A stretch of 64,000 nucleotides of DNA from Paracoccaceae bacterium. Lineage in GTDB: Bacteria; Pseudomonadota; Alphaproteobacteria; Rhodobacterales; Rhodobacteraceae. Below are positions 58,653 through 64,000 of this stretch, in pieces. The stretch is from assembly GCA_024742455.1 (NCBI GenBank), contig JANSYL010000008.1, positions 62,001-126,000 of the forward strand, read 5' to 3'. Each line of letters begins with the position of its first letter. The stretch's first letter is position 1. The notes under the pieces are model-generated. The model saw nothing but the letters and a program-made list of their open reading frames with translations. It was not told the origin of the DNA and made no database searches. Both the position numbers and the translations under genes were made by a program.

Positions 58653-58935
58653 TCTGCTGCCCCCCGTTCACCCCGGCGAGGTGCTGGCCGAGGACTTCAT
58701 GGCCCCCCTCGGCCTGTCATCGAACGCGCTGGCCGCCCGGATCGGCGTGCCCGGCAACCGGGTGTCGATGATCGTAGCAGGCAAACGCGGGGTGACGGGC
58801 GACACCGCGCTCAGGCTGGCGGCGGCCTTCGGCACGACGCCCGAGTTCTGGATGAACCTGCAAAAGGCGTGGGAGCTGGAGGTGGCACGGGCGGGGTTGG
58901 ATGAGGAGGCGTTGGCGGAGATGCGCGTGGCGTAG
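58624..58935 (+). CDS. higA: HigA-type antitoxin (XRE family)
   Basis: The 103-residue helix-turn-helix protein has HPGEVLAEDFMAPLGLSSNALA and RVSMIVAGKRGVTGDTALRL, typical of HigA/VapI antitoxins. It neutralises HigB and represses the operon. Its stop codon lies inside a GTAGGGTGGG hairpin repeat, so the last residues come from repeat-adjacent sequence. Confidence 0.94.
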   Translation: MTSKSPITTDLLPPVHPGEVLAEDFMAPLGLSSNALAARIGVPGNRVSMIVAGKRGVTGDTALRLAAAFGTTPEFWMNLQKAWELEVARAGLDEEALAEMRVA

Positions 58936-58955
58936 GGTGGGCAATCCTGCCCACC
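58932..58955. repeat. GTAGGGTG hairpin repeat at the higA stop codon
   Basis: GGTGGGCA and TGCCCACC pair around ATCC. The TAG of higA is the TAG of the repeat. A partial related copy (GTAGGGTGGGGTGAAACG) follows at 58992-59009. Confidence 0.7.
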
Positions 58956-59023
58956 GCGCGGAACGCGCAAGCCCCGCCCGACGGCGCATCCGTAGGGTGG
59001 GGTGAAACGCTAGCCTATGCTGG

Positions 59024-59434
59024 CTATTCTTCGATATCTTCCGGAAAGATTACAGAACGAACGTTCTCCCATTCTCCGCCCGGCTTCTTTCCTTGAAGCA
59101 AATAACTCCCGGGATGGGGAACCTTTAAGTCACTAAAGCTAAGCACCATCAAAGTATGCACTTCCCAATCCATCTCGCCTGGCTCAAACTCAATTGGAAG
59201 GGACAGACTTCTTTCAAAGACGGTATTTTTTCCGGCTTCGTCGACAAGGCGCATGTCCAATTCAGATATTTGCCTTGCAAGCATCTCAATGAAAAAGGCT
59301 ATAGAACGAATTACGTCTCCTTCGCGATTTACAGGCGGCCCAACTGGGCTCGCACCAACAATTGTAGCTTGACCGCTCGCTTCCCTACGAACGTCTTCAC
59401 AAACTACAGCAGATATCACGGTAAACGAGGACAT
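59024..59434 (-). CDS. DUF6941-like protein in the HicAB operon
   Basis: The 136-residue protein has an N-terminal VCEDVRREASGQATIVG segment like DUF6941 family proteins, then a beta-rich body (LSLPIEFEPGEMDWEV, HPGSYLLQG). The name is tentative. It begins 3 nt after the hicB stop and its DNA is AT-richer than the surroundings, so it came with hicAB. A third gene in a hic operon may be another defence or regulatory partner. Confidence 0.65.
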   Translation of the reverse strand: MSSFTVISAVVCEDVRREASGQATIVGASPVGPPVNREGDVIRSIAFFIEMLARQISELDMRLVDEAGKNTVFERSLSLPIEFEPGEMDWEVHTLMVLSFSDLKVPHPGSYLLQGKKPGGEWENVRSVIFPEDIEE

Positions 59435-59437
59435 GCC

Positions 59438-59956
59438 TCAATGCCTCGCTTTACTAGGAGATTGCCAGTGCAAGACTTCTGTAGCCCTTTGAAATAAAGC
59501 GCCTTGTGAACCTGCTTCCTGCTGCCTTTTTCGAATATTTGCGTGAGACACTCCGGAGCGGCCAGAAACACTCGAGACAATCACAAATTTGGCTCCGCTA
59601 CTTTCTTCGAAACGCTCCGCGAGTTCCACGTGTTTATGGCACGTTAGAACGGAAGCTACATACTCATTTAGCGACCCCCCACGTAAACGTGCTGCTTCAG
59701 CTAATTCACGATGCAATTCAGGCTTGATCCGCACATTGAATGCGCCCTTGTAGGGTGTGTCAGGCGCTTTGCCCTCGATTTCACAGTCTGAAAGATAATC
59801 ATCCACAGCCGACTCAAACGCCGCGACAATTTCAGTTGCTCTTTCCGCCTCATAAGTGACAAGGTCGTTGATGTATAAAAGCTTTCCGTGAAGCACTCCA
59901 TCATCGATCGATAGCTCGACCGATCCGATATAACCTTTGTACTTCAATTCTTTCAT
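59438..59956 (-). CDS. hicB: HicB-type antitoxin
   Basis: The 172-residue protein has the partly degraded RNase-H-like HicB domain (YKGYIGSVELSIDDGVLHGKL, in the first 25 residues) and a ribbon-helix-helix part (FNVRIKPELHRELAEAARLR, then GSLNEYVASVL). It is longer than many HicB proteins because of a C-terminal tail. It overlaps hicA by 4 nt. Confidence 0.92.
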   Translation of the reverse strand: MKELKYKGYIGSVELSIDDGVLHGKLLYINDLVTYEAERATEIVAAFESAVDDYLSDCEIEGKAPDTPYKGAFNVRIKPELHRELAEAARLRGGSLNEYVASVLTCHKHVELAERFEESSGAKFVIVSSVSGRSGVSHANIRKRQQEAGSQGALFQRATEVLHWQSPSKARH

Positions 59957-60198
59957 AGCAGACCGTGTTCAGTGAGAAGTTCTACGATTTCTTTCACCTG
60001 ATAGGCTTTCAGTTCATTTCCAGGGTGGGGTGCGTGAAGCCTGATCCGCGGCAAGCCGTCGCCAACAAAACACTTCCTCGAACCACTGCCATCCACCTCC
60101 TTGTAGCCGTAGGAACCGAGAAGTCTCACCAGTTCAGACCAAGTGAAGTCTCGAGGCCGAGAACGAAGACGATCCTTGAGCTTATCGATTCTCGACAT
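59953..60198 (-). CDS. hicA: HicA-type toxin (mRNA interferase)
   Basis: The 81-residue protein has the dsRBD-like HicA fold: TWSELVRLLGSYGYKEVDGSGSRKCF and LHAPHPGNELKAYQVKE. The usual catalytic His after GS is replaced by Arg-Lys (GSGSRKCF), as in a HicA subgroup where the HPGN histidines may act instead. ATG 60198 is preferred over GTG 60207. A palindrome lies just upstream. Confidence 0.92.
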   Translation of the reverse strand: MSRIDKLKDRLRSRPRDFTWSELVRLLGSYGYKEVDGSGSRKCFVGDGLPRIRLHAPHPGNELKAYQVKEIVELLTEHGLL

Positions 60199-60209
60199 AC
60201 GACTCACTT

Positions 60210-60227
60210 GTAACTAAAGCTAGTTAC
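60210..60227. promoter_or_regulatory. Operator palindrome upstream of hicA
   Basis: GTAACTA (60210-60216) and TAGTTAC (60221-60227) are perfect arms around AAGC, 12 nt before the hicA ATG. It is the probable HicB RHH binding site. Confidence 0.6.
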
Positions 60228-60280
60228 TGAACCCTCAACGGCAACAATGCAACGATTTTGTGAAACAGCACTCGAACCAC

Positions 60281-61186
60281 TCACCCAAACACCCCCTCAA
60301 ACTCCCGCCATTCCCCCGCGCTCATGCCCGAATTCTCCTGCGTCACCGCCTCCCCGGCCAGACGCCGCCGCAACACCTCGACCCCCTTGGCGCTCAGGTT
60401 CACGCCGCCCATCCGGTAATCCTCGAACGCGCCATAGGCCGCCGGCACCCAGTCCCGGACCATGTCACAGATCGCCTCGGCATAGACGCGGATTTCATAT
60501 TGCGCATGGGCATCGGCGCGCAGGCGCAGGAAGTGGAACAGGTTGTGCAGGTCCGTCTTCCAGTACCATTGGGTATAGATATTGGCGGGCAGGTTCATCC
60601 GCGCCAGTTCGCGGGCCAGCCCGTCCTGCCCGTCCTGGCTCAGCATTTCCTCGTAATGGTCATAGGCGCGCGCGCTGTCGGCCTTCAGCACCTCCAGCAC
60701 CCGGGCGGCCTCCTCCCCCTGCAGGGTCGCGCCCCGGCCCTGGTTGTTGACCGTCGACTGCGCCGCCAGGTGTTCCGGCGCGGGGATGTAGAATTCGCGG
60801 TCCAGGATCGAATAGCGCGCCGAGTATTCGTTGACGTTGGCGGTGCGGTGCCGGATCCATTGCCGCGCCACGAAGACGGGCAGTTTCACATGCAGCTTGA
60901 TCTCGCACATCTCGAAGGGCGTCGAATGCCAGTGCCGCATCAGGTAGCGGATCAGCCCGCTGTCATCGCGGGCCTTTTTCGTCCCCGCCCCGTAGCTGAC
61001 CCGCGCCGCCTGCACGATCGCGGCATCGTCGCCCATGTAATCGATCACCCGGACAAACCCGTGGTCCAGCACCGGTCTGGCGGTATAAAGATGCGCCTCC
61101 ATCCCTTCGCTGACCGCGCGCAGGGTCGGTTGCGGGGTGGCGCGGGCGGCCTGGATTTCCTCCAGTTGCTCGGGGGACAGCGGCAT
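60281..61186 (-). CDS. thyX: FAD-dependent thymidylate synthase
   Basis: The 301-residue enzyme makes dTMP from dUMP using FAD and methylenetetrahydrofolate. The ThyX motif [15 protein letters not shown] starts at residue 112. The N-terminal region ([29 protein letters not shown]) and C-terminal [10 protein letters not shown] are normal. ThyX replaces ThyA in many Alphaproteobacteria. It lies between hicAB and DUF817 and is transcribed alone. Confidence 0.97.
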   Translation of the reverse strand: MPLSPEQLEEIQAARATPQPTLRAVSEGMEAHLYTARPVLDHGFVRVIDYMGDDAAIVQAARVSYGAGTKKARDDSGLIRYLMRHWHSTPFEMCEIKLHVKLPVFVARQWIRHRTANVNEYSARYSILDREFYIPAPEHLAAQSTVNNQGRGATLQGEEAARVLEVLKADSARAYDHYEEMLSQDGQDGLARELARMNLPANIYTQWYWKTDLHNLFHFLRLRADAHAQYEIRVYAEAICDMVRDWVPAAYGAFEDYRMGGVNLSAKGVEVLRRRLAGEAVTQENSGMSAGEWREFEGVFG

Positions 61187-61291
61187 GGTGGAACACTTTC
61201 GGGTCTGGGAAGGGTCAGGATGCGGGGCGGGAATCGTGGGATACCATATTTTGCCTCATTGACCCCGACCCACGCAACATAAAGGGCGCGC

Positions 61292-62185
61292 ATGGCCGAT
61301 CGCGGCATGGATATCCTCGACCACCGCCTCGCCCCTTGGGCCGAGGCGCGGCTGCCCCACGCGCTGGCCGCGCCGCTGATCTTTGTCGCCAAATTCGCCT
61401 GGGCGGCGCTGTTCGGCCTGTTGTTCCTGGCCGCGATGGTGCTGACCCGCGCGTTCTGGCCGGAGGATTGGGGGATGACGCGCTATGACGCGCTCTTGGC
61501 CTTCGCCGTCGCCACGCAGGCCCTGTTCCTGTGGTTCCGGCTGGAGACATGGGAAGAGGCCAAGGTGATCGCGATCTTCCATGTCACCGGCACCGCAATG
61601 GAGGTGTACAAGCTGGCGCAGGGGTCCTGGGATTACCCGAGCCAAAGCCTGTTCGAAATCGGCGGCGTGCCGCTGTTTTCGGGCTTCATGTATGCCTCGG
61701 TCGGCAGCTTCATCGCCCGCTCCGTCCGTCTCTTCCACGTGCAGATCGCGCCCTACCCGGTCTTCGGGCTGACGGTGGCGCTGGCGGTCCTGATCTATCT
61801 CAACTTCTTCACCCACCACTTCCTGCCCGACATCCGCATGGCGCTGTTTGCGGCCACGCTGATCCTGTTCTGGCGCACCCGCATCTGGTTCCACGTCACC
61901 GACCGCGCCCATTGGGTGCCGCTGCCGCTGGCCTTCCTGCTGGCCGCGCTGCTGATCTACGGGGCCGAAAACGTGGGCACCTTCACCCGCACCTGGGTCT
62001 ATGCGGGCCAGGGCGCCTTCGACCCGGTCAGCCCGGCCAAGATCGGGTCCTGGTACCTGCTGCTCTTCGTCAGTTTCGTCAGCACCACCCTGATCCTGCG
62101 TGACGCGCTGCACCGCGCCCCGATCCGCCCCGCGCCACGGGAAATTTACCGCAACCGGGCTGTCATCGGGGCCGTGTCACGCTAG
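61292..62185 (+). CDS. DUF817 family membrane protein
   Basis: The 297-residue protein has about eight transmembrane segments and DUF817 motifs (FHVTGTAMEVYKLAQGSWDYP, PLFSGFMYASVGSFIARS, YLNFFTHHFLPDIR). Histidines in FTHHF may be functional. The family has no known function. It is divergent from thyX with a 105-nt gap. The start is uncertain between ATG 61292 and ATG 61307. Confidence 0.92.
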   Translation: MADRGMDILDHRLAPWAEARLPHALAAPLIFVAKFAWAALFGLLFLAAMVLTRAFWPEDWGMTRYDALLAFAVATQALFLWFRLETWEEAKVIAIFHVTGTAMEVYKLAQGSWDYPSQSLFEIGGVPLFSGFMYASVGSFIARSVRLFHVQIAPYPVFGLTVALAVLIYLNFFTHHFLPDIRMALFAATLILFWRTRIWFHVTDRAHWVPLPLAFLLAALLIYGAENVGTFTRTWVYAGQGAFDPVSPAKIGSWYLLLFVSFVSTTLILRDALHRAPIRPAPREIYRNRAVIGAVSR

Positions 62186-62214
62186 GCTGGTCCAAACGGC
62201 AGGAAAGGCATGCG

Positions 62215-62640
62215 ATGGGCATCGAATATTACCACACGATGGTTCGGGTTCTGGACCTGGAGAAATCGCTGGCCTTCTACCATCTTCTGGGCCTTCAGGA
62301 GGTGCGCCGCTACGACAGCGAGGCGGGCCGTTTCACCAATGTCTTTCTCGCAGGTCCCGGCGAAGAGGCGCGGCTGGAACTGACCTATAACTGGGACGGC
62401 GATGACGGCCTGCCCTCCGACAGCCGCCATTTCGGCCATCTCGCCTACCGCGTCGACAATATCTACGAACTTTGCCAGCACCTGATGGACAATGGCGTCA
62501 CCATCGCGCGGCCCCCGCGCGACGGCTGGATGGCCTTTGTCCGGTCCCCCGACAATGTCTCGGTCGAGCTTTTGCAAAAGGGTGAGGCGCTGGCCCCCGC
62601 CGAGCCCTGGGCCTCGATGCCCAATACGGGCCATTGGTGA
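62215..62640 (+). CDS. VOC/glyoxalase-like protein (GloA type)
   Basis: The 141-residue protein has the paired beta-alpha-beta-beta-beta units of the VOC fold. The sites YHTMVRVLDLEKSLAFY (His at residue 7), LELTYN (Glu about 55), FGHLAYRV (His 75) and VELLQKG (Glu 121) supply the usual metal ligands of lactoylglutathione lyase. Activity on methylglyoxal-glutathione is likely but unproven. The stop overlaps the DUF1194 GTG start. Confidence 0.9.
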   Translation: MGIEYYHTMVRVLDLEKSLAFYHLLGLQEVRRYDSEAGRFTNVFLAGPGEEARLELTYNWDGDDGLPSDSRHFGHLAYRVDNIYELCQHLMDNGVTIARPPRDGWMAFVRSPDNVSVELLQKGEALAPAEPWASMPNTGHW

Positions 62641-63329
62641 GGGGCGCGCTCACCGCCGCGCTGCTGGCCGCATCCCCCGCCGCGGCCCAGGATCAGTGCC
62701 GCCTCGCGCTGCAGCTGGCGCTGGACGTCTCGGCCTCGGTCGATGCCGCCGAATACCAGCTGCAGCTTTCCGGCCTCGCCTCCGCCCTGCTCGATCCGGC
62801 GGTGATCTCGGGCTTTCTCGACGGCCCCGGCCCCGTCGCGCTGTCGATCTTCGAATGGTCGGGCCGGTTCCAGCAGGACGTCCTGGTCGACTGGACGATG
62901 ATCACCTCGGAAGACGACCTGACCCGCATCGCCGACCGCGTGCTGCGCGCCACCCGCACCCACCAGGATTTCCCGACCGCCATCGGCTATGCCCTGGGCT
63001 TCGCGGCAACCCGCTTCGACTCCGCGCCCCCCTGCCTCTTCCAGACGCTCGACATCTCGGGCGACGGGCAGAACAATGACGGCTTCCCGCCCGATGCCGC
63101 CTATGACCATTTCGATTTCTCGGGCATCACCGTGAACGGGCTGGCCATCGGCGGCGCCGCCCGCATGATCGAGGATTACTACGCCACCGAAATCATCCGC
63201 GGCCCCGGCGCCTTCGTAGAATACGCAAACAATTTCAACGATTTTGCCGACACGATGCGGCGCAAGCTCGAACGCGAACTGCGCGTCCTGATCCTCGGCG
63301 GCCTGCCGGGCGACGGCCACCTGCGCTGA
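62637..63329 (+). CDS. DUF1194 family secreted vWA-like protein
   Basis: The 230-residue protein has a signal peptide (cleavage near AAAQ, residue 19) and the vWA MIDAS-like LALDVSASVDAAEYQLQ (residues 25-45) plus LDISGDGQNND. These are typical of DUF1194 periplasmic proteins. GTG 62637 overlaps the VOC stop (GTGA). Function unknown; metal-dependent protein binding is likely. Confidence 0.9.
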   Translation: MRGALTAALLAASPAAAQDQCRLALQLALDVSASVDAAEYQLQLSGLASALLDPAVISGFLDGPGPVALSIFEWSGRFQQDVLVDWTMITSEDDLTRIADRVLRATRTHQDFPTAIGYALGFAATRFDSAPPCLFQTLDISGDGQNNDGFPPDAAYDHFDFSGITVNGLAIGGAARMIEDYYATEIIRGPGAFVEYANNFNDFADTMRRKLERELRVLILGGLPGDGHLR

Positions 63330-63337
63330 CCCCACCC

Positions 63338-63376
63338 TTCTTCTTGCTTCAAATCCTCCCGCCGGAGGCATCCGAC
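63338..63376 (+). repeat. Intergenic GTATTT/AAAG repeat, diverged copy
   Basis: Reads TTCTTCTTGCTTCAAATCCT then CCCGCCGGAGGCATCCGAC. It follows the DUF1194 gene; the 186-nt gap to the Mth938-like gene shows no gene. Confidence 0.6.
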
Positions 63377-63515
63377 AGCCCCGGAAGGCACCGCCGCCCG
63401 CAAACCCGGGCGCCCAAGCCCGCGCCCGAACGCTCCCCCGAGGATGCGAGGGGGCGGCGCGAGGGGGCGGGCCGCCCGCTTGCGGGTCACACGGGCAAAA
63501 GCACCCCGCCCGGCT

Positions 63516-63869
63516 TCAGACGGGCAACAATGCAACGCCCACCCGCCGCCCCTCGGCCAGAAGCACGTTATAGGTCCGGCAGGCCGCGGGGCTTGCCATC
63601 GCCTCCACGCCCAATCCCGCCGCTTCCAGCGCGGCACGCAGGCCGGCGGGCACATGGGCGATCTCGGCCCCGGTGCCGATGAACAGAACATCCACCTCGC
63701 CCGCCGCCGAGGTCAGCGCGGCCACATCCTCGTACCCGCCCCAGGCCGACACGCCGCCGGGCCGGACAAGGACCGCACCCTCGATCACCTCGCCGCCGAT
63801 CCGGAAGAACCCCGGCCCGTAGCCGTCGATGGGGCGGCTGTCGTCGTATGTCACCTCGTTGATGCGCAT
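63516..63869 (-). CDS. Mth938-like domain (DUF498) protein
   Basis: The 117-residue protein has the Mth938/NDUFAF3-like fold: YDDSRPIDGYGPGFFRIGG at the N-terminus, VDVLFIGTGAEI near residue 60-72, and AACRTYNVLLAEGRRVGVALLPV at the end. The human homologue assists complex I assembly. In Rhodobacterales it often lies beside secDF-type genes; here its neighbour is a permease. ATG 63869 is set by family length. Confidence 0.9.
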   Translation of the reverse strand: MRINEVTYDDSRPIDGYGPGFFRIGGEVIEGAVLVRPGGVSAWGGYEDVAALTSAAGEVDVLFIGTGAEIAHVPAGLRAALEAAGLGVEAMASPAACRTYNVLLAEGRRVGVALLPV

Positions 63870-63882
63870 GCCGCGCCCCTCC

Positions 63883-64000
63883 TCAGCCCCAGACCGGCAA
63901 TCCCGCAATCCCCGCCGCACCGATCAATACATATGCCAGGCGCTTGTAGACCACCGCCCGATCCGGGGTGAAGACCCGGACACCGATGAATGTGCCCAGC
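63883..64000 (-). CDS. C-terminal end of a TSUP/TauE-SafE-like permease (partial)
   Basis: The last 38 codons of a gene run off the window edge. The residues LGTFIGVRVFTPDRAVVYKR and the hydrophobic LAYVLIGAAGIAGLPVWG resemble the end of sulfite exporter TauE/SafE-family proteins (G-x-x-x-G then a final helix). The stop TGA is at 63885-63883, 13 nt before the Mth938-like start. The family name is tentative on so short a piece. Confidence 0.55.
   Translation of the reverse strand, partial: LGTFIGVRVFTPDRAVVYKRLAYVLIGAAGIAGLPVWG

Overview
The window reads as a chromosomal segment of a GC-rich alphaproteobacterium, most probably a Rhodobacteraceae/Roseobacter-group member. Evidence: the Rhodobacteraceae-style complex I operon with a long NuoE carrying a C-terminal helix-hairpin domain, a PhaR/phasin/PhaC/PhaZ polyhydroxybutyrate locus with CTGC-N3-GCAG operators, ThyX instead of ThyA, and very high third-position GC. 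No rRNA, tRNA, CRISPR array or complete insertion sequence was recognised. Positions 1-132 carry no supported gene.

Layout. (1) 133-11362, minus strand: nuoA, B, C, D, E, F with accessory genes (NTF2-like protein, two helix-hairpin proteins, DUF5337-like and DUF3291 proteins, a small protein, a lipoprotein). nuoA is separated from nuoB by about 2.9 kb holding a reverse-transcriptase gene in visibly AT-rich DNA and a flavodoxin-fold quinone reductase. (2) 11429-15260: an apparently circularly permuted flavin amine oxidase, an acyl-CoA ligase and a quinone-oxidoreductase-like MDR protein. (3) 15415-25804: leucine/isovalerate catabolism (liuA, small coupled genes, liuB, liuD, GST, liuE, liuC) with an autotransporter-like gene on the opposite strand and a TetR-type palindrome before liuA. 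(4) 26386-29772: PhzF, a Sel1-repeat protein, a TerB-like protein and a PhnD-like protein. (5) 29897-42191, plus strand: a polar amino-acid type ABC transporter followed by two glutamine-synthetase-like ligases, a GATase, a FAD oxidase and three PLP aminotransferases, consistent with gamma-glutamylation-dependent use of an amine. (6) 42305-47182: PHB metabolism. (7) 47249-52899: SDR, hydrolase, ArsR-SRPBCC fusion, MAPEG protein, thrS, a membrane protein. (8) 53282-55880: a bufferin (DUF2282) operon with MNIO oxidase, DUF2063 partner and DoxX protein. (9) 55877-64000: ArsC/Spx-like protein, cold-shock protein, three paralogous small proteins of unknown function, HigBA and HicAB toxin-antitoxin loci, thyX, DUF817, VOC, DUF1194 and Mth938-like genes, and the end of a TSUP-type permease.

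Working together: liu enzymes convert leucine-derived isovaleryl-CoA to acetyl-CoA and acetoacetate, which can feed PHB synthesis or respiration through complex I. The amine cluster appears to import an amine, activate it with glutamate, oxidise or transaminate it, and hydrolyse the amide.

The main unusual items are the RT inserted in the nuo operon, the permuted amine oxidase, a palindromic repeat inserted in frame in liuB, an array of four palindromes at exactly 23-bp centre spacing, a structured non-coding repeat present at about 8.3 kb and 48.9 kb, a bufferin precursor with a long C-terminal extension, and the three-member small-protein family. Gene starts were chosen by eye from ribosome-binding sites and overlaps. 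No database search was run.
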